Positions 41,720 through 50,950 are shown, counted from the first letter of the stretch. The stretch: DNA of 64,000 bases from JBCBKU01 sp965267475 (GCA_965267475.1 OZ254079.1:2170001-2234000); one strand, 5' to 3'. Notes: generated by a model from the sequence alone, not told the origin. Numbers and translations: made by a program.

Positions 41720-42853
41720 ATGGGAAAAGTCAAGATTCACTCCCTTTTTCAGTACCTGCTGGATGGGTTTGATGCCGCGCCGGAAGCGTTTCTTGGACTG
41801 TCCAATGCCGCGCCGCCGCGCCTGGGCGACTTTCTGGATGATTTGGATCCGGATCTTCCATTGGATTGGAATGGTGTGTCTTTTCAGGGGCTTCCCAATC
41901 TTCGCGAACGGGTAATCGCTCAGGCGGGGCTTCAGGGCTCCTGTTCGCCGGGCGATGTGTTGATCACAGCCGGGGCTGCCGAGGCTAATTATCTGATTTT
42001 CCGGCAGGTTTTGTCACCGGGTGATCACGTTGTCCTTGAACGACCGGGATGGCCGCAAGCCGAGGTTATGGCGCGGGCGATCGGCTGCGACATCGGTTGG
42101 GTAGACCGGGATCCGCGTGCCGGTTGGGATTTGCCCTTAAACAAACTGGCCGACGAAGTGAGCGAAAAGACCCGGATGGTATTTCTGACCAATCCGAACA
42201 ATCCGACTGGTCGCCTTATCCCGGAGGACGACCTGCGCGACATTGCCGCAGTCACCGAGCGGGTCGGGGCCTGGCTGGTTGTGGACGAGGTTTATGCAGG
42301 GCTGGAATGGGGCCTGCCGCGACCGCCCTCGATTGCCGGAGTGGCTGAGCGTGGCATCACCACGGGAAGCGTTTCGAAAGCCCTGGGGCTACAAGGTCTT
42401 CGGACCGGATGGATGATTGCGCGGAATGAGAAGATGATACGGGACGCGCTGGTCTTACGGGAAAACTCAAGCGAAATCATGAATATAATGGGTGAAGCCA
42501 TCGCCGAAATCGCGCTCCGACCTGACCGGTTCGCGGGCGCGATTGCAAGGGCTCGCGACGATGCTACGGCGGGTCTGGCCGAGATCGCGCGGTTTGCCGC
42601 CACAATGCCCGAACTCGACTGGCAGCCGCCCGAGGCCGGTCTGATCGGGCTGGCAAAGCTGATCACCGGTCACAAAGGCGACGACGTTGCCCGCGCGATG
42701 CGCGGACCGCCGTACCGAACCTTTCTGATCCCGGGTGAGGCGTATCACCAGCCCCATCACCTTCGTCTTGGCGTCGGTGGCGGGGCAGGGGCCGGTCTGA
42801 AGGAAGCGCTTGCGCGGTTGCGGGATTGTCTTCGATCCATGCCATCAAATTGA
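41720..42853 (+). CDS. Class I/II PLP aminotransferase
   Basis: A 377-residue fold-type I aminotransferase. The N-terminal half shows ITAGAAEANYLIFRQVL, NPNNPTGRLIPEDDL and VVDEVYAGLEW; the cofactor lysine is in TGSVSKALGLQGLRTGW (near residue 225). It may be an aminotransferase for an aliphatic or acidic amino acid or a C-S lyase-like relative. It starts 21 bp from a divergent lactonase-like gene and precedes a LivK-type binding-protein gene. The substrate cannot be fixed. Confidence 0.88.
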   Translation: MGKVKIHSLFQYLLDGFDAAPEAFLGLSNAAPPRLGDFLDDLDPDLPLDWNGVSFQGLPNLRERVIAQAGLQGSCSPGDVLITAGAAEANYLIFRQVLSPGDHVVLERPGWPQAEVMARAIGCDIGWVDRDPRAGWDLPLNKLADEVSEKTRMVFLTNPNNPTGRLIPEDDLRDIAAVTERVGAWLVVDEVYAGLEWGLPRPPSIAGVAERGITTGSVSKALGLQGLRTGWMIARNEKMIRDALVLRENSSEIMNIMGEAIAEIALRPDRFAGAIARARDDATAGLAEIARFAATMPELDWQPPEAGLIGLAKLITGHKGDDVARAMRGPPYRTFLIPGEAYHQPHHLRLGVGGGAGAGLKEALARLRDCLRSMPSN

Positions 42854-42941
42854 CCTTACGGAGATCTGTTAACTGGTTTTCAAGCCCGGATTTTTTGGCT
42901 AGTTTGCCTGTCAGGACAAAGATCCAAACTGGGAGAAAACC

Positions 42942-44132
42942 ATGAAAAAGCTTATGACAGCCACAGCCGTGGCTGCCTTGGCCGCAACCGGCGCCATCGC
43001 AGATGGTCACGCGGTTGACGAAGTGAAAGTCGGCATTCTGGTGGGCTTCACCGGCCCGATTGAAAGCCTTGCAGGTCCTATGGCGGACGGGGCTGAGCTT
43101 GCCATGAAGGAAATCACCGACAGCGGTCTATTGCTCGGCGGCGCTAAGATGACGCCAATGCGGGCCGATACCGGCTGCATCGACAACGCGCTTGCCACGT
43201 CGAACGCCGAACGCCTGATTGCCGACGGTGTCAGCGCGATCATCGGCGGCGACTGCTCGGGCGTCACCGGCGCGATCCTGAAAAACGTCGCCATGGCGAA
43301 CGGCATGGTCATGATTTCGCCGTCGGCGACATCGCCGGCCCTGTCGACCACGGAAGACGCGGATCTGTTCTTCCGGACCGCCCCTTCGGATGCACGCGAA
43401 GGTCAGGTGATGGCCGAGATCCTGAAAGATCGCGGCGTGAACTCGATCGCGCTGACCTATACCAACAACGACTATGGCAAGGGACTTGCTGACGCGATCC
43501 AGACGAACTTCGAAGCGCTCGGCGGCGAAGTGACGATCGTTGCGGCCCACGAAGACGGCAAGTCGGATTATTCGGCTGAAGTTGGCGCACTGGCTGCGGC
43601 TGGCGGCGACCTTCTGGTCGTGGCGGGCTATCTCGACCAGGGCGGCCTTGGCATTATCCAGGGCGCGCTTGACGCCGGTGCCTGGGAAACCTTCGGTTTG
43701 CCCGGCGGTATGATCGGCGACTCGATCGTCGAAACACTCGGCACCGACCTTGACGGCTCTTATGGCCAGATCGCGGGTTCGGGCGGTGACGGCATCATGA
43801 AGCTGACCGAGCTTGCTTCGGGCTTTGATGCAACGTCGCCCTACACACCGGAAAGCTATGACGCTGCAGCCCTGTTCGCCTTTGCGATGCAGGCGGCCGG
43901 TTCGGTCGATCCGGCCGAGTATGGCCCGAAGATCTTCGAAGTGGCCAACGCGCCTGGCGAACAGATCTTCCCGGGTGAATTGGCCAAGGGTCTTCAGATC
44001 CTCGCCGATGGCGGTGACATCGACTATGTTGGCGGCTCGGCCGTCGAACTGATCGGCGGCGGCGAAAGCGCCGGGACCTACCGCTATGTCGAGGTTAAGG
44101 ACGGTAAGTTCGAAACGCTCGGCTTCCGGTAA
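42942..44132 (+). CDS. Branched-chain amino acid (LivK-type) ABC transporter periplasmic protein
   Basis: A 396-residue exported protein with signal peptide MKKLMTATAVAALAATGAIA-DG. The Peripla_BP_6 pattern is clear: VKVGILVGFTGPIESLAGPM, ISPSATSPALSTTEDADLFF and ALTYTNNDYGKGLADA. It should bind an amino acid or related organic ligand. No Liv permease or ATPase gene is adjacent, so partners lie elsewhere. A strong terminator follows at 44151-44182, marking a single-gene or short transcription unit. Confidence 0.93.
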   Translation: MKKLMTATAVAALAATGAIADGHAVDEVKVGILVGFTGPIESLAGPMADGAELAMKEITDSGLLLGGAKMTPMRADTGCIDNALATSNAERLIADGVSAIIGGDCSGVTGAILKNVAMANGMVMISPSATSPALSTTEDADLFFRTAPSDAREGQVMAEILKDRGVNSIALTYTNNDYGKGLADAIQTNFEALGGEVTIVAAHEDGKSDYSAEVGALAAAGGDLLVVAGYLDQGGLGIIQGALDAGAWETFGLPGGMIGDSIVETLGTDLDGSYGQIAGSGGDGIMKLTELASGFDATSPYTPESYDAAALFAFAMQAAGSVDPAEYGPKIFEVANAPGEQIFPGELAKGLQILADGGDIDYVGGSAVELIGGGESAGTYRYVEVKDGKFETLGFR

Positions 44133-44150
44133 GTCTGATTTACTTCTAGA

Positions 44151-44182
44151 AAAGGCCCGGTGCACTGCGCCGGGCCTTTTTC
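44151..44182 (+). terminator. Intrinsic terminator after the LivK-type gene
   Basis: GGCCCGGTGC-ACT-GCGCCGGGCC forms a 10-bp stem (one G:T pair) extended by AAA/TTT and followed by five T. It may act in both directions, since A-runs on the left would serve the convergent SDR gene. Confidence 0.93.
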
Positions 44183-44190
44183 TTGGCCGT

Positions 44191-44952
44191 TTATCGGACG
44201 TCGCGGCCCTGGTTCAGGATGATCACATTGCCCGAGCACATGTCCCCGGCGGGCGAGATCAGAAACCCGACCCAAGCCGCCACCTCCGCCGGATGCATGG
44301 CGCGACCATGGGGCATCGCGGCAATGGCGCGCTCCAGGACCTCTTGGCTGACAACCCCGAACAGAGGCGTTTCGGTCATGGCGGGCGCGATCGAATTCAC
44401 GGCAATCCGGTCGCGGGCATAGCGGCGCGCAAGATCCTTCGTCAGCGTATCCATGGCCGCTTTCGACGCCCGGTAATGCGGTGGATCAAAGACGTCGAAG
44501 TTGTAGGCGCCGTTGGACGAGATGTTCACGATTTTGGCGACGTGCGGCCGGTCCAGCAGCAGCGGGATCGCCGCTTGGCAACAGTGAAAGGCCGAGGCGA
44601 AGTTGACCTCCATCTGGCGGGTGAATTCCTCGGCGGGGATGTCCGGAAATTCCGACATGAAGCAGGTGCCCGCGTTGTTAACCAGCGCATCGAGCCCTGG
44701 GCCTTCTTCGGCTATCGCCGCGAAAACGCTTTTGACCTCGTCGGAATTGCTTAGGTCGGCGACTTTGCCTTGAAACTGGGCCCCCAAGCGGCGGCCGCTT
44801 TCGGCAAGCCCCTCGGCATCCATGTCCAATCCAAACACGTCGAACCCATCAGCAACAAGTTGTTCGCTAATGGCATATCCCAGACCGCCTGCGGCGCCGG
44901 TCACTACAGCTCTTTTTGGCAAAGCGGTCCCTCGTCTTGCAAAAGGGACCAT
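44191..44952 (-). CDS. Short-chain dehydrogenase/reductase (SDR)
   Basis: A classical SDR of up to 253 residues. TGAAGGLG is the cofactor loop, followed by DALVNNAGT, and the catalytic Ser/Tyr/Lys in NISSNGAYNFDVFDPPHYRASKAA. An acidic residue at the end of the second strand (LDMDAEG) favours NAD(H). The ATG at 44952 is listed; a TTG at 44922 with a better ribosome site (AGGGA) gives a more typical N-terminus and may be the true start. It is convergent with the LivK-type gene and ends in the shared terminator. Confidence 0.88.
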   Translation of the reverse strand: MVPFARRGTALPKRAVVTGAAGGLGYAISEQLVADGFDVFGLDMDAEGLAESGRRLGAQFQGKVADLSNSDEVKSVFAAIAEEGPGLDALVNNAGTCFMSEFPDIPAEEFTRQMEVNFASAFHCCQAAIPLLLDRPHVAKIVNISSNGAYNFDVFDPPHYRASKAAMDTLTKDLARRYARDRIAVNSIAPAMTETPLFGVVSQEVLERAIAAMPHGRAMHPAEVAAWVGFLISPAGDMCSGNVIILNQGRDVR

Positions 44953-45032
44953 AGCGCCTGCGCAGGACCAGGCAACCGCCGGACGAGACGCTTCGGTGAA
45001 CTTCTGCTCAGACTGGTATCAAGACTTGGGGA

Positions 45033-45602
45033 TCAGCGACCCCAAACGCGGATCGGGCCGCAATCCATATGGACGAAATTGGAGCCGGAATACTTGCCGA
45101 CGCCACCGGCACGGCACGCCGCGGCGGCCCCGGCCATCTGGCGCACTGAACGGCCCTGAAGGCGCAGGTCGGATGCCTGGCCCTTCATATGAAGTGAATT
45201 CCGCGCGACCGAACGGGACCGTGACCGAAGCATGGCGTTGGTCTCTGGCGAGCGATACCCCGAAAGGAGCATGTAGGGCTCGTTGGTCTCAAGCAGCGAT
45301 CGTGACGCCGCCCAGATGTCGATCAACCGTGTATCGATCTGGATTTCCTTGTCATTGCGCCAGTCGCGCATGAAACGGCGGATCTCGGCCAGTGCTTCGG
45401 GGATGTACTCTCCCTCGACCCAATAGACCGTGTTGATCGATTCACCTGTTCTGCCCGAATGAAGCGCAATTTGCCGGATGTCACCGGCGCCCCGGTTTAA
45501 ACCGAAGGCGTTGCTCATGGTGGGTGCTGCTGTAATCGCTGCTGCTGCGAAAACCCTCAACAACCCTCGACGTGTTGTTTCCGTCGCTGATGTGTCTTTC
45601 AT
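45033..45602 (-). CDS. YcbK/DUF882-family peptidase (M15 fold)
   Basis: A 189-residue protein with a twin-arginine-type signal (TTRRGLLRVFAAAAITAAPT). The M15-like metal motif is SLHMKGQASDLRL with a later HMDCGP. The E. coli relative YcbK (MepK) trims L,D-crosslinks in peptidoglycan and is encoded next to the L,D-transpeptidase YcbB. Here the gene is divergent from a YcbB-like transpeptidase, which supports the same role. The ATG at 45602 is used; upstream codons of the longer frame have no ribosome site. Confidence 0.88.
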   Translation of the reverse strand: MKDTSATETTRRGLLRVFAAAAITAAPTMSNAFGLNRGAGDIRQIALHSGRTGESINTVYWVEGEYIPEALAEIRRFMRDWRNDKEIQIDTRLIDIWAASRSLLETNEPYMLLSGYRSPETNAMLRSRSRSVARNSLHMKGQASDLRLQGRSVRQMAGAAAACRAGGVGKYSGSNFVHMDCGPIRVWGR

Positions 45603-45926
45603 GTCGCCTGCGCGTCCCGTCTTTCCCAAACCCCGTGGAATCCCACGAGAAATTTTGCTGTCCCATCCCCAGAGGCGCAGAAGTGCTATGTCACATTTGG
45701 GGGTATTCACCAAGAGCATTGCTACAATTCGTCCGAATCCTCACAATTGTCGGCAGTTTTTTGCTCATTACCTGGGGCTGGCGGAATTGTGGCCAGTTCG
45801 CCATAATGCGTTGCCAATCGGCCACGGGCGCTCTGGACATCATGAAAATGTGAGTGGACAGGTTTCGGCCCCCGCGGGTCTACTGGTAACACATTGATAC
45901 CTCGTACCTTTACTGGGGAATTTGGG
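45603..45926. other. Divergent promoter region between the YcbK- and YcbB-like genes
   Basis: A 324-bp region separates the two cell-wall genes. It is slightly AT-richer than the genes and must hold both promoters. No hairpin with a T-run, tRNA, or convincing protein frame was seen. Confidence 0.5.
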
Positions 45927-47537
45927 ATGTCATTACGGTTTACTCGGCGGGACGCCACGTCCGCCTTGGTTTCTTTTGCTGCTCTGGCGCCAAGCGCAGT
46001 TCTCGCATCCGGTTCGGATGCCGCGTTCAAACAGGCCATTGCTGAGGCCTCAGCGCGCGACAAAGATCTGACCGCATTTTATCGGGCCAACGGTTACCAG
46101 CCGATCTGGACCGGACGCGGCAACCGCGACAAGGCACGTCGTCAGGCGTTCTTGCGGGCTATCTCGGATGCGCCGGCCCATGGGCTGCCGGTTGCACGCT
46201 ACAGCCCGGATACGCTTAAGACCAACATCCGTCGGATCAGAAGCCCGCGGGATCTTGGCCGTCTTGAAGTTGAGATGAGCCGCCTGTTCCTGACTTATGC
46301 ACGTGATGTCCAGACAGGTATTCTGACGCCTCGTCGGGTCGATGCTGAGATCGTACGCCGCGTACCGCTGCGCGACCGCAAGGCAACGTTGGTTTCCTTT
46401 GCGAATGCATCCCCTCAGGGGTTCCTGAAGTCGCTGCCGCCGAAATCCGCGGAATACACCCGGCTGATGAAGGAAAAGGTACAGCTTGAACGCCTGATCG
46501 GCAAAGGCGGCTGGGGCCAAGAAGTGCCTGTGTCCAAGCTTGAGCCGGGCATGCAGGGGCCGCGCGTTGCCGCGCTGCGCAACCGCTTGATCCGCATGGG
46601 CTTTATGAACCGTTCGGCCAGCCAGACCTATGACAATACGCTGCGGAACGCGGTTGCAACATTCCAGCGCGACCACGGCCTGATCACCGACGGCATCGCA
46701 GGCAAAGGCACGCTGACCGAAATCAACCGAAGCCCCGAATACCGCCTGGGTCAGGTTGTTGTCGCGATGGAACGTGAACGCTGGCTGAACTTGCCCGGTG
46801 GTCGTGGCGAGCGTCATGTCTGGGTGAACCTCGCCGATTTCCGGACGCGCCTTTACGACAATGGCAAAGTGACGTTCGAGACGAAATCGGTCATCGGCGA
46901 ACGTCACCCCGAGAAGCGGTCGCCTGAGTTTTCGGACATGATGGAGTATATGGAGATCAATCCGGACTGGACCGTGCCACGCTCGGTTCTGGGGCGCGAT
47001 TATCTGCCGAAGTTCCAGCAGGACCCGTATGCGGCAAGCTATCTGCAACTGACCGATGATGCCGGACGTCCCGTGCCGCGCGATCAGATCGACTTCAGCC
47101 AGTACACGACGGAGACCTTCCCGTTCACCGTGCGACAGCCGCCGGGCCGTGCCAACGCCCTGGGGACCGTGAAGTTCATGTTCCCCAACCCCCATGCGAT
47201 TTATTTGCATGACACGCCGCAGCGGCATCTTTTCGCACGCGAAACGCGGGCATTCTCTGCCGGGTGCATCCGTCTGCATGATCCGCATGACTTCGCATAT
47301 GTGCTTTTGTCCAAGCAGATGCGCGACCCGGAACCTTATTTCCAGCGGATCCTTCGGTCGGGTCAGCAGACGATTGTCGAGCTTGAGAAGAAAGTCCCGG
47401 TCCATCTGGAATACCGGACGGCCTTCACCGAGCCGAAGGGCCGGACCCAGTTCCGCCGCGATGTCTATGGCCGCGATGCGAAGATCCTGCGTGCCTTGCA
47501 AGAGGCCGGGGTTTCACTGCGCGCCGTTCGGAGCTAA
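45927..47537 (+). CDS. L,D-transpeptidase of the YcbB type
   Basis: A 536-residue exported protein with a twin-arginine-like signal (FTRRDATSALVSFAALAPSA). A peptidoglycan-binding domain (LEPGMQGPRVAALRNRLIRM) precedes the YkuD catalytic domain with HDTPQRHLFARETRAFSAGC (nucleophile Cys), then IRLHDP. It forms 3-3 crosslinks in the periplasm. The ATG at 45927 is selected over an upstream ATT/ATG-like start because GGGGAA precedes it and the Tat motif lies at its N-terminus. It is followed by lpxD in the same direction. Confidence 0.92.
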   Translation: MSLRFTRRDATSALVSFAALAPSAVLASGSDAAFKQAIAEASARDKDLTAFYRANGYQPIWTGRGNRDKARRQAFLRAISDAPAHGLPVARYSPDTLKTNIRRIRSPRDLGRLEVEMSRLFLTYARDVQTGILTPRRVDAEIVRRVPLRDRKATLVSFANASPQGFLKSLPPKSAEYTRLMKEKVQLERLIGKGGWGQEVPVSKLEPGMQGPRVAALRNRLIRMGFMNRSASQTYDNTLRNAVATFQRDHGLITDGIAGKGTLTEINRSPEYRLGQVVVAMERERWLNLPGGRGERHVWVNLADFRTRLYDNGKVTFETKSVIGERHPEKRSPEFSDMMEYMEINPDWTVPRSVLGRDYLPKFQQDPYAASYLQLTDDAGRPVPRDQIDFSQYTTETFPFTVRQPPGRANALGTVKFMFPNPHAIYLHDTPQRHLFARETRAFSAGCIRLHDPHDFAYVLLSKQMRDPEPYFQRILRSGQQTIVELEKKVPVHLEYRTAFTEPKGRTQFRRDVYGRDAKILRALQEAGVSLRAVRS

Positions 47538-47569
47538 GTCTTCGCCCCGTGAGCAGGGGCGCGAGATCC

Positions 47570-48661
47570 ATGGCATTTACAATCGAAGAAATCGCCAAGG
47601 CGCTGGAAGCGGAAGCTTTCGGCGCTTTGGATATTGAGGTCACTGGCCCGGCGGAACCGGCCATGGCTGGACCCGACCAACTGGCCTTGGCGATGGACCC
47701 AAAGTATGCCGAGGGCCTTAGTCAGGGGCAGGCTCAGGCGGCGGTCGTCTGGCCCGGTGCCGACTGGAAGGCCCTTGGCCTGAAAGCGGCGATCACGGCG
47801 CCCCGGTCACGCTATGCCATGTCGGGGCTGACCAAGCTGATGGATCCCGGTTTGGATATTCCCAAGGGCATCCATGCGTCCGCCGTCGTCGACCCGTCGG
47901 CCCAGATCGGGGCGGGCGCTGCCATTGGCCCCTTCGTGGTGATCGGCGCGAATGTCGAGATCGGCCCCGGCGCGGTCATCGACAGCCATGTCAGCATTGG
48001 GCGCGGCGTGCGGATTGGGGACAGCCCCGTCCTTCATGCGGGGGTCCGGATTGGCGCATCTGCGCAGATTGGTGACCGTTTCATCGCGCAGCCCGGTGCC
48101 GTTGTCGGCGGCGACGGCTTTTCGTTTGTAACACCAGAGAAATCAAGCGCCGAAAAGGTCCGTGAAACCCTGGGCGACCAGGGCGAGATCGTGAAGCAAA
48201 GCTGGACGCGCATCCACTCGCTTGGATCGGTCCATATCGGCGATGACGTCGAAATTGGTGCCAACGCGGCGGTTGATCGGGGGACCATCCGGGCGACATC
48301 GATCGGAAACGGCACAAAGATCGATAGCCTTGTCATGGTGGCGCACAATGTCTCGGTCGGGAATGACTGCTTGTTGTGCGGCCTCGTTGGCATCGCAGGG
48401 TCCACGACGATTGGCGACCGGGTCATTCTGGCCGGGCAATCCGGTGTGGTCGACAACACTGCTATCGGGGACGATGTCGTTGTGGGTGCGGGCACGAAAG
48501 TCTTGTCGAAGGTTCCAACTGGACGTGTCGTTTTGGGCTATCCCGCCATGAAAATGGAGACCTACATCGATGCCACCAAGAACTGGCGACGTCTGCCGCG
48601 TCTGATGGACAGCGTCAAAGAGCTGCAAAAAGAAGTTTCAAAGCTGTCCAAGAGCGACTAA
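47570..48661 (+). CDS. lpxD: UDP-3-O-(3-hydroxyacyl)glucosamine N-acyltransferase LpxD
   Basis: A 363-residue acyltransferase for the third step of lipid A synthesis. An N-terminal UDP-binding domain precedes a left-handed beta-helix with repeated hexapeptides (VDPSAQIGAGAAIGPFVVIG and NVEIGPGAVIDSHVSIGRGV). The general-base His is expected in LVMVAHNVSVG. The ATG at 47570 is used; a GTG seven codons upstream is possible. Unlike the usual lpxD-fabZ-lpxA order, the next genes are an acyl carrier protein and a ketoacyl synthase, so the locus may supply its own acyl donor. Confidence 0.94.
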   Translation: MAFTIEEIAKALEAEAFGALDIEVTGPAEPAMAGPDQLALAMDPKYAEGLSQGQAQAAVVWPGADWKALGLKAAITAPRSRYAMSGLTKLMDPGLDIPKGIHASAVVDPSAQIGAGAAIGPFVVIGANVEIGPGAVIDSHVSIGRGVRIGDSPVLHAGVRIGASAQIGDRFIAQPGAVVGGDGFSFVTPEKSSAEKVRETLGDQGEIVKQSWTRIHSLGSVHIGDDVEIGANAAVDRGTIRATSIGNGTKIDSLVMVAHNVSVGNDCLLCGLVGIAGSTTIGDRVILAGQSGVVDNTAIGDDVVVGAGTKVLSKVPTGRVVLGYPAMKMETYIDATKNWRRLPRLMDSVKELQKEVSKLSKSD

Positions 48662-48694
48662 ATCGACCGAAAATCAGACAGGTGTGAGCAAGCT

Positions 48695-48961
48695 ATGGCG
48701 GGCGATATCGAGACAAAGGTGATTGCGATAATCGCGGAACAGGCGGTGCTGGACCCTTCTGATGTCTCGCTTGATCAAACCCTGGAAGATCTCGGGATCA
48801 CCAGCCTTGGCCTTGTTGAATCGATTTTCGCCATCGAGGAAGAGTTCGACGTTCAGGTTCCGTTCAATGCCAACGAACCCGAGCAGTCTGACTTCGACGT
48901 CTCGACCGTCGCTTCAATTGTGAAAGCCGTCGAAGGGCTGATCGCGGATCAAAAGGCGTGA
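48695..48961 (+). CDS. Acyl carrier protein, specialised
   Basis: An 88-residue ACP-like protein. The phosphopantetheine serine is Ser37 in LGITSLGLVESIFAIEEEFD. The usual DSL reads TSL, and the helix is otherwise typical. An extra acidic loop (NANEPEQSDFDVSTV) precedes the last helix, as in specialised lipid A or long-chain ACPs such as AcpXL. It overlaps the ketoacyl synthase gene by four bases, showing strict coupling. It is likely dedicated to an unusual acyl chain for LpxD or a related acyltransferase. Confidence 0.88.
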   Translation: MAGDIETKVIAIIAEQAVLDPSDVSLDQTLEDLGITSLGLVESIFAIEEEFDVQVPFNANEPEQSDFDVSTVASIVKAVEGLIADQKA

Positions 48962-50166
48962 AGCGCGTCGTCATCACGGGCGCGGGAACGATCAACCCCC
49001 TTGGGCATTCCGTGCCTGCGACACTTGAGGCGATGCGCGAAGGCCGCTGTGGCATTGGCGAACTGGACATTCGTGACGTGGACCGTTTGTCGATCCGGAT
49101 TGGCGGCCAGGTTCACGGCTATGATCCGGATGCCCATTTCAATCGCCAGCAGCAGTCGCTTTATGACCGGTTCACGCAATTCACTCTGGTGGCCGCGAAG
49201 GAGGCGATGGGCCAGGCGGGGCTCGAATTCTCAGGCCGGCTGTCGAATGAATCCGGCGTGGTGCTTGGAACCGCGGGTGGCGGCTTGAACACCTGGGACG
49301 AAAACTATCGCGCGGTCTATGAAACCGGCAAGAACCGGGTTCATCCCTTCGTTGTTCCGAAGCTGATGAACAACGCCGCGGCCAGCCATGTCTCGATGAC
49401 GTACAACCTGAAAGGGCCGTCCTTTACTGTGGCGACAGCTTGCGCGTCGTCGAACCACGCCTTGGGACAAGCGTTCCATCTGGTCCGGTCTGGGGCAAGC
49501 CGGGTCATGGTCACTGGCGGGTCGGAAAGCATGCTGACCTTTGGCGGCATCAAGGCCTGGGAAGGGCTTCGGGTGATGTCGAAGGATGCCTGTCGTCCGT
49601 TCTCGGCTAATCGCAACGGGATGGTTCAGGGCGAAGGGGCGGCGATCTTCGTCTTCGAGGAACGCGATCACGCCATGGTCCGAGGGGCAGAGATCCTGGC
49701 GGAAGTGATCGGGTTTTCCATGACCTCGGATGCGGCTGATATCGTGATGCCCTCAAAAAAGGGGGCCGCCCGCGCGATCTCGGGCGCCTTGAAGGACGCC
49801 AAGATCCCCTGCGGGGAGGTGGGCTATATCAATGCCCATGGGACGGGCACGGCGGCCAATGACAAGACGGAATGCGCGGCGGTGGCAGATGTCTTCGGGC
49901 CCCATGCCGACAAACTTATGATCTCTTCCACCAAATCGATGCATGGTCACTTGATCGGCGCCACGGGTGCGGTGGAACTGCTGGCCTGTATCATGGCCGT
50001 CCGCGACGGCGTGGTTGCCCCGACAATAGGGTACGAAGAACCCGATCCGGAATGCGCGCTCGACATCGTCCCCAACGTCGCGCGCGAGGAGAAGGTCGAC
50101 GTCGCCTTGTCGAATGCCTTTGCCTTCGGGGGGCTGAATGCGGTCTTGGCGCTGCGCGCCGCCTAG
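48958..50166 (+). CDS. Beta-ketoacyl-ACP synthase (FabF-like)
   Basis: A 402-residue condensing enzyme with Cys162 in VATACASSNHALGQ, His in INAHGTGTAANDKTE, and Lys/His in SSTKSMHGHLIGATGAVE. It extends an acyl-ACP, here presumably with the coupled ACP. It starts at GTG overlapping the ACP stop (GTGA). It resembles ketoacyl synthases of the rhizobial acpXL-fabF loci more than housekeeping FabF by context, though the exact chain length is unknown. Its stop codon overlaps that of the convergent ialB gene (CTAG). Confidence 0.92.
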   Translation: MKRVVITGAGTINPLGHSVPATLEAMREGRCGIGELDIRDVDRLSIRIGGQVHGYDPDAHFNRQQQSLYDRFTQFTLVAAKEAMGQAGLEFSGRLSNESGVVLGTAGGGLNTWDENYRAVYETGKNRVHPFVVPKLMNNAAASHVSMTYNLKGPSFTVATACASSNHALGQAFHLVRSGASRVMVTGGSESMLTFGGIKAWEGLRVMSKDACRPFSANRNGMVQGEGAAIFVFEERDHAMVRGAEILAEVIGFSMTSDAADIVMPSKKGAARAISGALKDAKIPCGEVGYINAHGTGTAANDKTECAAVADVFGPHADKLMISSTKSMHGHLIGATGAVELLACIMAVRDGVVAPTIGYEEPDPECALDIVPNVAREEKVDVALSNAFAFGGLNAVLALRAA

Positions 50167-50747
50167 TTCTCGGCCAGCTCAGCAAATCCCGCAGTAAAGC
50201 CGGTAAGTGAAATTTCGATCAGCGCTTCCTGATCCGGCGCGGACAAGGGCACCAACCGCAATTGTCCTTTGGCGCCGCGCCTCAGCGCGCCCATGTCGTC
50301 TTCCGTGAAGCCAACGCGCGCGACGCATCCTTGCGGCTGGCAGAATGTGAAGGGATAGCGCTTGACCGGGCCGCCATCGATAGACAGCGACAGCCCTTCG
50401 GTCAACAGAGTTTCAAGCGGCACGACGATCGTCGAACCAGCCACGGCGGGCCCGTCGTCTTCTAAGGGGAAGACCGTCATTTCCGCCACGGGGTTGCCAG
50501 AGGCCGTGCGCAAAAGCTGGAAAATCTGGCAGGGGTCCGGACCATCCCCTTGCGCCGGGATACAGCGGACGTCCCAATCGCCATGGGTGACCTTAACATA
50601 CGGCTCGGGCTCGACTTGCGGGGCGGCGGTTTCGGTCGTCTCGTCGGACGTCTGATCGTCGGTGCCTGTGTCGGTCTGCGCGGTGGCGGGCAATTGGGCG
50701 AAGGCCCAGGCCGCGAAAGCAACAAACAGGATGCGCGAAATACTCAT
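50163..50747 (-). CDS. Invasion-associated locus B (IalB)-family protein
   Basis: A 194-residue exported protein with signal peptide MSISRILFVAFAAWAFAQLPATA-Q, an acidic Thr/Glu linker, then the IalB core: HGDWDVRCIPAQGDGPDPCQ, and the later pair of cysteines in FCQPQGCVARVGF. IalB proteins are small periplasmic or outer-membrane-associated proteins widespread in alphaproteobacteria, of poorly understood function. It is convergent with the ketoacyl synthase gene. Two small-RNA candidates lie upstream on its strand. Confidence 0.9.
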   Translation of the reverse strand: MSISRILFVAFAAWAFAQLPATAQTDTGTDDQTSDETTETAAPQVEPEPYVKVTHGDWDVRCIPAQGDGPDPCQIFQLLRTASGNPVAEMTVFPLEDDGPAVAGSTIVVPLETLLTEGLSLSIDGGPVKRYPFTFCQPQGCVARVGFTEDDMGALRRGAKGQLRLVPLSAPDQEALIEISLTGFTAGFAELAEN

Positions 50748-50881
50748 GTCAGCCTCACTCGATGTCTGCCTGATCGATTTCCGAGCCCGATATCATGGGG
50801 ATTTGGGGCTGTCAGCGGCAAAGTGTGGCACCGGCCCAAGCTTGCCGATCCGACACGGCTTCAGGCTTAGCCCACAAAATG

Positions 50882-50950
50882 AAAAAGAGCCTGCAAGCAG
50901 GCCCTTTTCCAATAGTATTCTCCCTGCCGGACTGGCCGACTTATTTTGCA
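50882..50950 (-). ncRNA. Candidate small RNA upstream of ialB
   Basis: A minus-strand promoter TTGACG-17 bp-TAGCGT (50985 to 50957; the -10 is weak) would start RNA near 50950. Transcription would end at the hairpin GCCTGC-TT-GCAGGC plus flanking pairs followed by five T (50882-50886), giving about 69 bases. The segment CAGGGAGAA inside resembles a Shine-Dalgarno region and pairs with the upstream candidate. Alternatively the hairpin may only insulate ialB. Confidence 0.4.

Noticed and set aside
46050..47501. A 483-codon open frame antisense to the L,D-transpeptidase gene
   Set aside because: Shadow of a gene with clear YkuD and peptidoglycan-binding motifs.
50163..50166. Overlapping CTAG stop codons of convergent genes
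   Set aside because: Tail-to-tail stop overlap through CTAG or a similar tetramer also occurs at 62254-62257 and is an ordinary result of compact packing.
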